The notes under the pieces are model-generated. The model was not told the origin of the DNA and did no database searches. It worked only from the letters and a program-made list of their open reading frames with translations. Shown here piece after piece: positions 16,154 through 25,379 of a stretch of 37,273 nt of DNA. Location of the stretch: NCBI GenBank assembly GCA_024641655.1, contig JAHECR010000033.1:1-37273 (forward strand). The letters are read 5' to 3'. This DNA comes from Acidimicrobiaceae bacterium (lineage in GTDB: Bacteria; Actinomycetota; Acidimicrobiia; Acidimicrobiales; UBA8592). Numbering within the stretch: the stretch's first letter is position 1; the number at the start of each line of letters is the position of its first letter. The position numbers were made by a program, and so were the translations under genes.

Positions 16154-18796
16154 ATGACCGGTCCACGCTCTCGACCCCCCGCCGCCGCAGTCCTCGTGGT
16201 CCACGGCCCCACGAGCGCCTCGCTCACCGCCCTCCGTCGGCTGGTTGACATCGTCGGCGACGTCACGAACGTGACCGTCGTCGCCGGCACCGCCCCGGGC
16301 GTGACCGCAGCGGAGCGCGCTGGTGAGCGCGGCCATCTCGTGCGCACCGATCACGGTCCCCGAGCGCTCACCGAGGTCCTGCGCTCCCTTTCGGGCCCCG
16401 TGCTCGTCCTCCACGACGACGTCGAGATCACCGCGGCGACTGCTGCCGGCCTACTCCGCTCCTTCGAGCGAACCGGCCGCGTCGCCGTCGCGACCTTCGA
16501 CGGGTCCCGATACAACGACCGCAACGCCGACGCCGTCGAGCTGGCCTGCGCGGTCGCTGACGCCGACACCCTCGCATGCCTCGCGTCAAGGTCCGGATTC
16601 GCGCCGGGCTTTGTCGTGAGCGGCCGCTTCGTCGAGGCGGCCGCCGCACCTGGGACCCACTCCTCTGACTGCGGCCGCCGTCTCGCCGACGCCGACCTCA
16701 CCGAGGGCCCGCTCATCGTTGCCGGCCTCATCGTGCGTGACGAGGAAGAACACCTCGAGGCCTGTCTGGCCTCCCTTGCCGGCCTCGTCGACCGCATCGA
16801 GGTAGCCGACACCGGTTCGGTGGACCGGACCGTGCAACTGGCCCGGGCCGCTGGGGCCAACGTGATCGAGATCCCTTGGCGAGGCGACTTCGCCTGGGCC
16901 CGCAACCAGGTACTCGACCGCTGTCGAGACGCCGCCTACATGATCTGGATCGACGGCGACGAGCGGCTCGTGTGCGAGGACCCACATCGGACCCGCCAAC
17001 TCCTGGCCACCTACCGTCGCCTCTTCCCTGCCTACGTCCTCGAGATCCGCAATTTCAACCGGAGCGGCGTCGAGACCCACCGTTTCAAGGCGAAGCGCAT
17101 CATCGACACCGACCTCGTCTCGTTCACCGGAGCACTGCACGAGCAGCCCCGGCGCCACGACGACCAACCGCTGACCGAGGTGCACCTCGCCGCGCTGTCG
17201 ATCGATCATCACGGCTACGCCGACGAGGTGGTTGCCCAACGCGAGAAGCTCGAGCGCAACCTCGAGATCGCCCGGGAGGCGTTCGAGGCCGGGCCCGACC
17301 CGACCACGGCCGTGCATTATGCCCGCTCGCTGAAAGCGGCCTCGCGCGACGCCGCGGAGACCCTGGCCGTCCTCGAGCCCCTCATGGCGATCACGAAAGC
17401 GCAAGGCGGTCCGGTTCGGGCGCTGATGCTCGCACTGCGCGCCGAGCTCGAACTCGATGCCGGCGACCTCGAGGCGGCCGCCGTCGACGCGCGCGCGGCG
17501 CTCGATCTGGTACCTGCTGACGCCGTTGCCGGAGCCGTACTCGCCACCGCCCTGCTCCGAGCCGGTCGCCCAGCGGAGGCACTCGAGGCAGCTGCCGACT
17601 ACGCCCTGCGCCCCTCAATGACCCCCCTGGTCGACGATCACGTCGCCGCTCGTACCCGCGCCGCCGCCCTGTTCGAGGCCGCAGGCAGCGTCGGCGACCT
17701 CGAACGCGCCGTCGAGCTCATCACCGAGCTCCCCGAACACGTCGACCCGTGGCCGCCGCTGGCGGCCGTCTCTGCGTTCGACGACTATGTCGCGCTGGTC
17801 GAACTGGCGGGGAGCCTCGACGACGATCGCTACCTGCACGCGCTCCTCAGCTGCGCCGCGCTCACTTCCTCCCGGCTCCGCGACGCCACGGAGCGCTTCG
17901 GGGGCGCCGGAGGCAGGCTGCGCGACGAACAGCTGATGGCCGATGCCATGGCCGACCTGGCAGAGGTCGATCGCGCACCCGAGCTGCGCGATCGCTACCT
18001 CGCGACGGGGAATCTCGCCGATGCCACCGCGTATGCCTTCGCCGCGGCTGCTGGCGACGTGGAGCTGATCATCGAACTCGAGGCTGTCCGACACCACCCT
18101 CATCCCGAAGCAGCCGCCTTCGCGGTCGCCGCCGAGAGTATGCGCCGTCGAGGCCGCACCGCCGGGGCCGTCGTCGACGCCGCCGAGAGCTTGCGGCTCT
18201 GGCCGGGCGCAGCGCGCGCCCTTCTCATCGCCGTGGAGCCCTTGGTCGACACCCACCCCGACGGAGCAACCGAGATGGTGACCGCGGCCAGGAGCACCGC
18301 CGACTTCGAGTCCGCCAATCCCTCACACCTGCGTGACGAGGTGACGCGGGCCGCAGCGCACGCCCGCCTGGCCGGCGGCGACGTGGCCGGGGCCGTGGAC
18401 GAGCTCGTGGATCTGGTCGAGCGGGACCTGCCGATCGAGCTCTGGCCCGAACTGCTCCGCGCCTGCGCTACCGACCTCGGACCACTCGCGATGGTTCTGG
18501 GTCTCGCCCTGCTGACCGACGGGGACGAGTTCGTGTTCGAGCTCGCCCGATCGGTCGAGCCGGCGCGCACGGCGACGATCTGCGCGTCGTATCTCGCTGC
18601 GGGCGGACAGAACCCAGACGCGGTGACCACCGGGATACTGGCAGCCGTCATGGCGGGCCATGAAGACCTCGCCGTGGTGATCGCGGGACACGCTGGGGTG
18701 CTTCCCGTCGACATCCGGGCGCGGCTCGAGCGCCATCTGAGCGGTGTGGGTGCGTCCGTCGTCGCCGATCATCTGGGCGCGGTCACCGTCGCCTGA
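16154..18796 (+). CDS. Large protein with two GT-A-like domains and a long helical-repeat tail
   Basis: 880 residues. Residues 10-165 look like a degenerate GT-A fold with VLVLHDDVEIT (residues 83-93) in the place of a DXD. Residues 185-390 are a typical family 2 domain of the WaaE/TPR group: LIVAGLIVRDEEEHLEACLASL, EVADTGSVDRTVQLA, IPWRGDFAWARNQ and YMIWIDGDERL, then SFTGALHEQP. The remaining 480 residues are alanine-rich helices in TPR-like pairs, ending in a less regular part. No membrane segment is seen. The frame runs open upstream to 15494, but that part overlaps the divergent gene and is shadow; ATG 16154 gives a sensible N-terminus, although no clear ribosome site or -10 precedes it. 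The acceptor may be a protein or surface glycan; this is inference. Confidence 0.85.
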   Translation: MTGPRSRPPAAAVLVVHGPTSASLTALRRLVDIVGDVTNVTVVAGTAPGVTAAERAGERGHLVRTDHGPRALTEVLRSLSGPVLVLHDDVEITAATAAGLLRSFERTGRVAVATFDGSRYNDRNADAVELACAVADADTLACLASRSGFAPGFVVSGRFVEAAAAPGTHSSDCGRRLADADLTEGPLIVAGLIVRDEEEHLEACLASLAGLVDRIEVADTGSVDRTVQLARAAGANVIEIPWRGDFAWARNQVLDRCRDAAYMIWIDGDERLVCEDPHRTRQLLATYRRLFPAYVLEIRNFNRSGVETHRFKAKRIIDTDLVSFTGALHEQPRRHDDQPLTEVHLAALSIDHHGYADEVVAQREKLERNLEIAREAFEAGPDPTTAVHYARSLKAASRDAAETLAVLEPLMAITKAQGGPVRALMLALRAELELDAGDLEAAAVDARAALDLVPADAVAGAVLATALLRAGRPAEALEAAADYALRPSMTPLVDDHVAARTRAAALFEAAGSVGDLERAVELITELPEHVDPWPPLAAVSAFDDYVALVELAGSLDDDRYLHALLSCAALTSSRLRDATERFGGAGGRLRDEQLMADAMADLAEVDRAPELRDRYLATGNLADATAYAFAAAAGDVELIIELEAVRHHPHPEAAAFAVAAESMRRRGRTAGAVVDAAESLRLWPGAARALLIAVEPLVDTHPDGATEMVTAARSTADFESANPSHLRDEVTRAAAHARLAGGDVAGAVDELVDLVERDLPIELWPELLRACATDLGPLAMVLGLALLTDGDEFVFELARSVEPARTATICASYLAAGGQNPDAVTTGILAAVMAGHEDLAVVIAGHAGVLPVDIRARLERHLSGVGASVVADHLGAVTVA

Positions 18797-18915
18797 GCCG
18801 CACCCATCGCGCGCGGGTGCGCACCCCCTCGACCGCGCGCTCCTACGCTTGCGTTGCGCTCACCGCTCGCGCCGGGTGGGCTCAGGTATCGAGGTCGGGC
18901 GCCGACTGGAGTGGA

Positions 18916-20178
18916 ATGGACGAACGCCGGCCCGAGGGCCTGTTCAGCGCGGCAATGGCTCAGTTCCATCGCGCCGCCGACCTCATCGAGCTCGACGAGA
19001 CCTACCGGGGAATCTTGTCGCAGCCCCGCAACGAGATCATCGTCAACTTCCCCGTCGAGATGGACGACGGCAGCTACGAGATGTTCCGCGGCTACCGCAT
19101 CCAGCACGACTCGACGCTCGGCCCGTTCAAGGGCGGCGTCCGCTACCACCCGTCGGTCGATCTCGATGAGATGAAGGCCCTCGCGGCCTGGATGACATGG
19201 AAAACGGCCTTGTCCGATCTGCCCTTCGGTGGCAGTCAGGGTGGTGTCACCTGCGACCCGACGGAGCTCTCCCGCGACGAACGCGCCCGGCTCACCCGTC
19301 GATTCACCTATGCGCTCGGCACGAACATCGGGCCCCAGACCGACATCCCGGGACCCGACATCGGCACCGACGCCCAGACGATGGTGTGGATGATGGACAC
19401 CTATTCCGCCGCCGGCGGCGACCCGGCATCGGCCAAGCTGGTCGTGACCGGGAAGACCGTCGACTGCGGCGGATCGTTGGGGCGGGTGAAAGCGGCCGGT
19501 CAGGGCGCCATGTACGCCCTCCTCCACTGGGCCGACGAGAAGGGGTATTCGCTCGAGGGCATGACCGCGAGCATCCAAGGGTGGGGCAATGTCGGGAGCA
19601 ACCTGGGGCGACTCCTTGCGGTGCACGGCGTGCGACTCGTCACCGTGGCCGATCACACTGGGACCATCCTCAACGAACGCGGCATCGATGCCTTCGCCCT
19701 TTCGGACTGGGTGGAGGATCAGGGCGGCGTTTCGGGTTTCCCCGGCGCCGACGACATCGACGCCGATGCCTTCTGGGACGTTCCGGTCACCCTGTGCTGT
19801 CCGGCGGCGCTCGCCGGGGAGATCACCCAGTCGGTCGCTCGTCGCGTCCAGGCCCAGGTGGTCGTCGAGGCCGGCAACGGACCGACGACCATCGCCGGCG
19901 ACGCGATCCTCGCCGAGCGAGGCATCGAGGTCCTGCCCGACATCCTCGTCAGCGCCGGTGGCGTGATCGTGTCGTACTTCGAGTGGCTCCAGAACCGCTC
20001 GGCGGAACACTGGACACTGGACACGGTCGATCGGCGGCTGATGGAAACCGTGTGGAGCGCCGCCGACAAAGCCGCCTCGGTGCAGGTCGAGTTCGGGTGC
20101 TCGTTGCGCGACGCCTGCTACGTGGTGGCGCTCCGCCGCCTCTATTCGGTGGCGAGCCAGCGCGGGATCTGGCCCTGA
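18916..20178 (+). CDS. Glutamate dehydrogenase-family protein lacking the catalytic lysine
   Basis: 420 residues with the full Glu/Leu/Phe/Val dehydrogenase fold. Substrate-side residues K72 (GPFKGGVRYHP), K96 (MTWKTAL) and D148 (PGPDIGTDAQTM) are kept, and QGWGNVGSNLGRLL is the NAD(P)-binding Rossmann loop. The active-site signature normally GG(G/A)KGG reads FGGSQGGVTCDP: position 108 is glutamine, encoded by CAG. Further signature changes are AAGQG for ATGRG, PAALAG for PAALEN and SAGGV for NAGGV. Reductive amination of 2-oxoglutarate therefore looks impaired; a regulatory subunit or a new reaction is possible. Start ATG 18916 has GGAG 4 bases upstream; TACGCT at 18844-18849 could be the -10. 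It converges on smc with 15 bases between stops. Confidence 0.9.
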   Translation: MDERRPEGLFSAAMAQFHRAADLIELDETYRGILSQPRNEIIVNFPVEMDDGSYEMFRGYRIQHDSTLGPFKGGVRYHPSVDLDEMKALAAWMTWKTALSDLPFGGSQGGVTCDPTELSRDERARLTRRFTYALGTNIGPQTDIPGPDIGTDAQTMVWMMDTYSAAGGDPASAKLVVTGKTVDCGGSLGRVKAAGQGAMYALLHWADEKGYSLEGMTASIQGWGNVGSNLGRLLAVHGVRLVTVADHTGTILNERGIDAFALSDWVEDQGGVSGFPGADDIDADAFWDVPVTLCCPAALAGEITQSVARRVQAQVVVEAGNGPTTIAGDAILAERGIEVLPDILVSAGGVIVSYFEWLQNRSAEHWTLDTVDRRLMETVWSAADKAASVQVEFGCSLRDACYVVALRRLYSVASQRGIWP

Positions 20179-20193
20179 GCACGCAGCGGCGGG

Positions 20194-23100
20194 TCAGCCC
20201 GAGCTCGACTCGACGCGACCTGCCGCCGTGGGGGTACGCAGATCGATCTCCGACGGCCCGATACCTCCCGGCTTCTCGCTGATCGCCCGAGACGACCCAC
20301 CAGGCTGCATCGTGATGCCGTACAGGCAGTCGGCTGCCTCCATCGTACGCTTCTGATGGCTCACGATGATGAGCTGCGCTTCGTCGCGGAACTCCTGGAC
20401 CAGCTGCAGGAACCGATGCAGGTTGACGTCGTCGAGCGCCGCTTCGACCTCGTCCATCACGTAGAACGGCGACGGCCGGCTCCGGAACACGGCGAAGAGG
20501 AAGGCCAACGCTGTCAGCGACCGCTCCCCGCCCGAGAGCAGCGACAGCTTCTTGACGTTCTTGCCCGACGGCTTGGCCTCGATCTCGATGCCGGTCTCGA
20601 GCAGGTTCTCGGGCTGGGTCAGCGTCAACTTGCCGGTACCGCCAGGGAACAGCGCCGAGAACAACTGCTCGAAGTTCGCGGCGACGTCGGCATAGGCGCT
20701 CGTGAAGACCGTGACGATCTCCTCGTCGATCGCCCGGATCACCTTGTTGAGCTCGCGTCGGGTGGCGCGCACGTCGTCGAGCTGGGCTTCGAGGAACTGA
20801 TGGCGCTCCTGCAGCGCCTCGAACTCCTCGAGGGCGAGGGGGTTGATCGGACCCATGATGCGCAGCTCCCGCTCGAGCTCACGCGCCCTGGCCTTCGGCC
20901 CGATGCCGTCCAACGGTGGGCATTCGGTCTGCACCGCGGCACCAGGCTCACAGTCGAGATCGCGCCGCAGAGCGTCGATGACCGTCTCGAGCCGCAGGGC
21001 GGCCTCGGCTTCTTCGACCTCACGGCGGCTTGCCTGCTCGCGCAGCGCCACCAACTCCTTCTCGGAGTCGGAACGACTCGCCCGGAGTCGGTCGAGTCTC
21101 GCCGACGCCGCGCGCGCGGCGTCGGACTCCGCCTGTCGTTGGGTGCGCAGCGACGCGAGCTCGGCCTCGAGCTCGACGCCGCGCTCGGCGACCACCTCCT
21201 TGAGCGAGGTCGCGAGCCGCACCCGCTGCTCCAACTGGAGGCGCCGCTCCGCGGCGCGATTCGCCTCGTCGGCATAGCGCTCGAGCCGCGCATCGAGCTC
21301 GTCGAGGCGGGACCGCAGGAACTGACGCCGCTCCTCGACCGCCGCGACACGGACCTCGAGCTCGGTACGACGGGCCCCGATCGCTGCGGCGTCATGCTCG
21401 AGCCGGCGACGCTCCGCGTCGAGTGCCCGTCCGCGTTCGACGGCCTCCTGCTCGTTGGCTTCCAGCGCCGGCAGCGCCGCGGCCAACGACCGACGACGAT
21501 CGTGCTGAGCCGCGAGTTCCTGCGCGATCTCGACGCGCTGGGTCCCGATGGCGTCGGCCTCCACCCGCGCCGCACGAACGTCGCTCTGCACACGCGCGAA
21601 CGCGTCGCGGGCGACCTCGATCTCTCGGCGCAACGCGCCGAGACGCTCGTCACAGGCTGCCAGCGCAGCCACGGCCTCGTTGCGTTGAACGACGGCGTCG
21701 TCTTTGGACCGACGGATGCGCTCCCCGGTTGCGATGGCCGCTTCGGCCTTCTGGAGTGCCTCGTCGAGCGCCGCACCCGTCGCTCCGCTGCCGGTCAGCC
21801 CGACGCGCCACCCGTCGACGGCGAAACGGTCCCCTTCCCTGGTGACGTACACACCACGGGGGTCCGAGAGAGCCGACTCGACCCCGGAGCGCCAGTCGGC
21901 GACGACCTCCACGTCGCCGATCAGCAAGTCGAGCAGGGCATCGACGTCGGGCCGGGTCGCGCGCACATGGGTCCGCAACGAGCCGCGCGAGGAAGGGGCC
22001 CCGTGAGCGGCCGTGAGGGCGAGCACCCCGCCGGAGATCTCGCCGGAGCGGAGCACGGCGAGCGCCGAGCGCGCTGCCGCCGTGTCATCGACGACCACTG
22101 CAGCCATGGCTTGGCCGGCGGCAGCCTCGAAGGCCGACTCCCATCCCGGATCGATGTGGATGAGATCGAGGAGGGTACCGAGCACGCCGGCGACCTCACT
22201 CAGGCGTTCGGCCCCCGAACGGCTGCGAGCGTCGTCGAGCGCGAGCGACAGCGCATCGGCTCGTGCGGTCCAGGCCTGACGGTCGGCCTGGACCTCGTGC
22301 AGCCGGCGTTCCACGTCGGCCAGGCGCGCCGACGCGCCATCGAGGGCACCGGCGCGCACGGGGCGGTCGGACTCGACCTCGGCGAGCTCGGCGGTCAGGC
22401 GGTCGAGTTGCGCACGCAGCTCGAGCTCCTGCGCCACGTGACGCTGCTCGTCGGCGGCCCGACGATCGAGACGTTCTCGGAGCTGCGCGTCCGAGCGTTC
22501 CAGCGCGTCGATCGACGCGGTGACCGATGCGAGGCGACCCCGCAGCTCGCCGGCTTCGGCGGCGGGCGCCTCCGGGACGTCGCTGCGCTCTTGCTCGAAC
22601 AGCGACCGTTGCTCGGCGATCTGCCGCTCGGCGGCCACCACGCTGGCGTTGGCGGGTTCGAGCTGCTCGAACGTGGCGTCGACATCTTCGAGCTCGCGGC
22701 GCAGGCGAGCGGTCTCGGCCTCGAGGGTCTCGATGACGCCCTGATCGACCGACGAGTCGAGCTCACGAGCCAGGCTACTCAATCGCTCGGTGAGCACCGC
22801 GTGCATGCCGCGCGCTCGCTCCCGCAGTCCCTCGACCCGGGCAAGGCGATCGCTGATGTCGTGGGCACCGGTCGCAGTGAGCTGTTCTTCGGCTGCAGTG
22901 ATCTCCGCGTCGAGACCGCGAAGCGACGCGGTGAGTCGACCGTCGTCGTCGGCGAGCTGCCGGCGTGCCGAGCGGGCCGCCTGCAGGGCCGTGCGCTGCG
23001 CAGTGATCTCGCGGCCGGCGATGTGTTTCTGGAGCGTGGTGAGCTCGGCGATGAGATCGCCATGGCGTCGCGCCGCCTCGGCCTGGCGTTCGAGCGGGCG

Positions 23101-23706
23101 GAGCTGGCGACGGACCTCCCGCAGCAGGTCCTGCACCCGGGTGAGGTTCTCCTCGGTCGCCTTCAAGCGACGCTGGGCCTTCTCGCGTCGGCGCCGGTAC
23201 TTCAGCACACCTGCAGCTTCCTCGATGATGGCCCGCCGGTCCTCCGGACGGGCATTGAGCACTGCGTCGATCTGCCCTTGGGAGACGATGACGTGTTGCT
23301 GGCGGCCGACACCCGAATCGCTCAACAGCTCCTGAATGTCGAGCAGGCGGCACGGTACGCCGTTGAGCGAGTACTCGCTGTCGCCATCGCGGAACAAAGT
23401 GCGGGTAATCGTCACCTCCTCGAAGTCGATCGGGAGGATCTTCGAGGAGTTGTCGATGCACAACGAGACTTCGGCCCGGCCGAGAGCGGGTCGCTTGGCG
23501 GTTCCTGCGAAGATGACATCGTCCATCTTCTGCGACCGCACCGTGCTCGGTGCCTGCGCCCCGAGCACCCAGGCAATGGCGTCGACGACGTTGGACTTGC
23601 CGCTTCCGTTGGGTCCGACCACAACGGTGACCCCTGGCTCCATCAAGAGCGTGGTGGCATCGGCGAAGGACTTGAAGCCCTTCAGGCTGAGCGACTTGAG
23701 GAACAC
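20194..23706 (-). CDS. smc: Chromosome segregation/condensin ATPase SMC
   Basis: 1170 residues, the usual SMC length. The N-terminal ATPase half begins MFLKSLSLKGFKSFAD with Walker A GPNGSGKSN at residues 31-39 and the Q-loop region VSQGQID. Two long coiled coils flank a hinge at roughly residues 510-650 (LLDLIHIDPGWESAFEAAAGQAMAAVVVDD). The C-terminal half carries the signature LSGGERSLTALAFLFA and Walker B YVMDEVEAALDD, followed by VSHQKRTME. With ScpA and ScpB, not present here, it compacts and segregates the chromosome. The start is GTG at 23706 with TAGGTT 7 bases upstream, so it seems to have its own leaderless promoter although it follows the Fpg-like gene by 74 bases. Confidence 0.97.
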   Translation of the reverse strand: MFLKSLSLKGFKSFADATTLLMEPGVTVVVGPNGSGKSNVVDAIAWVLGAQAPSTVRSQKMDDVIFAGTAKRPALGRAEVSLCIDNSSKILPIDFEEVTITRTLFRDGDSEYSLNGVPCRLLDIQELLSDSGVGRQQHVIVSQGQIDAVLNARPEDRRAIIEEAAGVLKYRRRREKAQRRLKATEENLTRVQDLLREVRRQLRPLERQAEAARRHGDLIAELTTLQKHIAGREITAQRTALQAARSARRQLADDDGRLTASLRGLDAEITAAEEQLTATGAHDISDRLARVEGLRERARGMHAVLTERLSSLARELDSSVDQGVIETLEAETARLRRELEDVDATFEQLEPANASVVAAERQIAEQRSLFEQERSDVPEAPAAEAGELRGRLASVTASIDALERSDAQLRERLDRRAADEQRHVAQELELRAQLDRLTAELAEVESDRPVRAGALDGASARLADVERRLHEVQADRQAWTARADALSLALDDARSRSGAERLSEVAGVLGTLLDLIHIDPGWESAFEAAAGQAMAAVVVDDTAAARSALAVLRSGEISGGVLALTAAHGAPSSRGSLRTHVRATRPDVDALLDLLIGDVEVVADWRSGVESALSDPRGVYVTREGDRFAVDGWRVGLTGSGATGAALDEALQKAEAAIATGERIRRSKDDAVVQRNEAVAALAACDERLGALRREIEVARDAFARVQSDVRAARVEADAIGTQRVEIAQELAAQHDRRRSLAAALPALEANEQEAVERGRALDAERRRLEHDAAAIGARRTELEVRVAAVEERRQFLRSRLDELDARLERYADEANRAAERRLQLEQRVRLATSLKEVVAERGVELEAELASLRTQRQAESDAARAASARLDRLRASRSDSEKELVALREQASRREVEEAEAALRLETVIDALRRDLDCEPGAAVQTECPPLDGIGPKARARELERELRIMGPINPLALEEFEALQERHQFLEAQLDDVRATRRELNKVIRAIDEEIVTVFTSAYADVAANFEQLFSALFPGGTGKLTLTQPENLLETGIEIEAKPSGKNVKKLSLLSGGERSLTALAFLFAVFRSRPSPFYVMDEVEAALDDVNLHRFLQLVQEFRDEAQLIIVSHQKRTMEAADCLYGITMQPGGSSRAISEKPGGIGPSEIDLRTPTAAGRVESSSG

Positions 23707-23713
23707 GCCCGTG

Positions 23714-23719
23714 AACCTA
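23714..23719 (-). promoter_or_regulatory. -10 element of smc
   Basis: TAGGTT on the minus strand ends 7 bases before the GTG start at 23706 in the 74-base gap after the Fpg-like gene. No Shine-Dalgarno sequence is present. Confidence 0.45.
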
Positions 23720-23780
23720 GTGGATCGCGCGACGAATTACATGCCTGTGGTTCGAATCGCCCGGCGGCGCCGAACCCCGA

Positions 23781-24617
23781 TCACACCTGCGACTCGGCGC
23801 AGTAGTAGGTCCACTCGCCACCGAACTTCACCTTCGAGATCGGCTTGCGATTACGAGGGCTGAGATCGCCGTCCTTCTGGTAGACCGCGTGATGGTCCTG
23901 GTAGTTGCCAGGAACGCCGAACACGTCGAGGTACGCGCTCCCCTCGACAGTCGAGCCTCGGTACTTGACCGCATCGTGGAGCGTCTCGACGAGCGATCGG
24001 TAGAGCCGCCGGACCTCCTGGGTGGTGAGCGAGTTCGAGAGCCGGTCGAATCGCAAACCGGCGTTGAACAAGATCTCGTCGCCATACATCGGACCCAGGC
24101 CGACGACGAAGGAGTCGTCGAGCAACAAGGGCTTGAGCTTCTCGCTTCGGGCATGCAACATGCGGCCGAAATCGGTCCACGACACCGGCTGCTCGATCGG
24201 ATCGAGGCCCAGCGTGGTGAGCTCCGGGCGATCCTCGAAAAGGGCCTCGGTGGCGTGCAGGCTCACGGAGGCGTCGGCGTTGACATCGACGAGCCGGAGC
24301 TGGCCGTGCTGGGTGAAGCCCAGGATCAAGGCGGTGCGCTTGTGCACCTCTTCCTTGTTGGCGCAACGCAACAACTGGCCGCCGGAACCGAGATCGAACA
24401 ACAGGGTCGAGCCCGAGTCGAAATCCATGCGGATGAGCCTTCCCACCCGCCCCACCTCGGTGACCTTGGCACCCTCGAGCGCCTCGGTCAGATGGGACCG
24501 CTCCTTCGAACCCCCCACCGCTCGGGCGATCACCACATCGACGTCTTTGATCTTCTTGCCAACGCACTCGCGGTCGAGATCGCGTCGGATCGTTTCGATC
24601 TCGGGCAGCTCGATCAT
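23781..24617 (-). CDS. Fpg/Nei-family protein with remodelled active site and degenerate zinc finger
   Basis: 278 residues, the Fpg/Nei length. The N-terminus reads M-I-ELPEIET where Fpg has M-P-ELPEVET, so the proline whose amine attacks the damaged base is isoleucine; E3 is kept. The conserved GK of the beta-hairpin is GR (R60), HLGMTG is replaced by DLGSGG, and the H2TH block GLGNIY is GLGPMY. The C-terminal zinc finger keeps only one of four cysteines (YYCAESQ) and loses its arginine. A group of MIELPE-type Fpg-like proteins is known in other bacteria, mostly without assigned activity. It lies between rnc and smc, where mycobacteria carry fpg, and its ATG overlaps the rnc stop by 4 bases. 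DNA binding without classical glycosylase chemistry is my inference. Confidence 0.88.
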   Translation of the reverse strand: MIELPEIETIRRDLDRECVGKKIKDVDVVIARAVGGSKERSHLTEALEGAKVTEVGRVGRLIRMDFDSGSTLLFDLGSGGQLLRCANKEEVHKRTALILGFTQHGQLRLVDVNADASVSLHATEALFEDRPELTTLGLDPIEQPVSWTDFGRMLHARSEKLKPLLLDDSFVVGLGPMYGDEILFNAGLRFDRLSNSLTTQEVRRLYRSLVETLHDAVKYRGSTVEGSAYLDVFGVPGNYQDHHAVYQKDGDLSPRNRKPISKVKFGGEWTYYCAESQV

Positions 24618-25372
24618 GCATCCACTCCTTGTGCGGTTTCGACGTCGACGGAGGTGTCGGCTTCGTCGGGTTCTCCGTCGGGCTCGAGGCTCGCAACCTG
24701 TTCCCAGGCTTCGGCAGCGGCGGCCTGTTCGGCTTCCTTCTTCGATCTCCCCTCACCGCGCCCGAAGGGCGTGCCGTCGATGACGACCTCGGCAAAGAAG
24801 CGTTTCTCGTGATCAGGGCCCTCTTCGTCGATCACGTAGCGGGGCAGCGTCTCGTGGGTTCGAGCGACGCGTTCCTGCAATCGGGTCTTGAAGTCGTCGA
24901 GGCCGGGGACCTTGGCACCCTCGGCGATCGGGTTTCCGAGCAGGTCGACCACCAGAGTGGTCGCCGGCCCGATGCCCCCGTCGATGTAGACCGCACCGAT
25001 GACCGCCTCGAGCGCGTCGGCGAGAATCGACGACTTGTCGCTGCCGCCCGACGACCGCTCGCCTTTGCCGAGACGCAGGCACTCACCCAGCTGGAGCCGG
25101 CGCGCTGCGCCGGCCAACGAGACCGCGGACACGACCGCGGCCCGCAGCTTGGCCAGCTCGCCCTCGTTGAGGTTGGGGTACTCCCGGTAGATGAAGTCGG
25201 TGACGACGATGCCGAGCACGGAGTCACCGAGGAACTCGAGTCGTTCGTTCGACTCGACCCCGTCGTTCTCCGCGCACCAGGAACGGTGCGTGAGCGCCTG
25301 CTCGAGGAGGTTCGGGTCGCGAAAGGTGTACCCGACCGAGTCGCAGAGTTCACGGAGCGCAGCGGCAGTCAC
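24614..25372 (-). CDS. rnc: Ribonuclease III
   Basis: 252 residues. It cuts double-stranded RNA, chiefly rRNA precursors. The catalytic signature NERLEFLGDSVLG is at residues 42-54 and the second acidic block ILADALEAVIGAVYIDGG near residue 120. The double-stranded RNA-binding domain runs from about 160 to 230 (DFKTRLQERVARTHETLPRY ... GRSKKEAEQAAAAEAW). An acidic tail of about 25 residues follows. GTG start at 25372, only 7 bases after the acpP stop, so it is in the same transcript; its stop overlaps the Fpg-like start as ATGA. Confidence 0.97.
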   Translation of the reverse strand: MTAAALRELCDSVGYTFRDPNLLEQALTHRSWCAENDGVESNERLEFLGDSVLGIVVTDFIYREYPNLNEGELAKLRAAVVSAVSLAGAARRLQLGECLRLGKGERSSGGSDKSSILADALEAVIGAVYIDGGIGPATTLVVDLLGNPIAEGAKVPGLDDFKTRLQERVARTHETLPRYVIDEEGPDHEKRFFAEVVIDGTPFGRGEGRSKKEAEQAAAAEAWEQVASLEPDGEPDEADTSVDVETAQGVDA

Positions 25373-25379
25373 CCTGGGA

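Noticed and set aside
20356..23805. An 1149-codon open frame on the plus strand across smc
   Set aside because: It is the exact antisense shadow of smc in GC-rich DNA, with arginine/glutamate-rich low-complexity sequence and no recognisable domain, while the minus strand encodes a perfect SMC.
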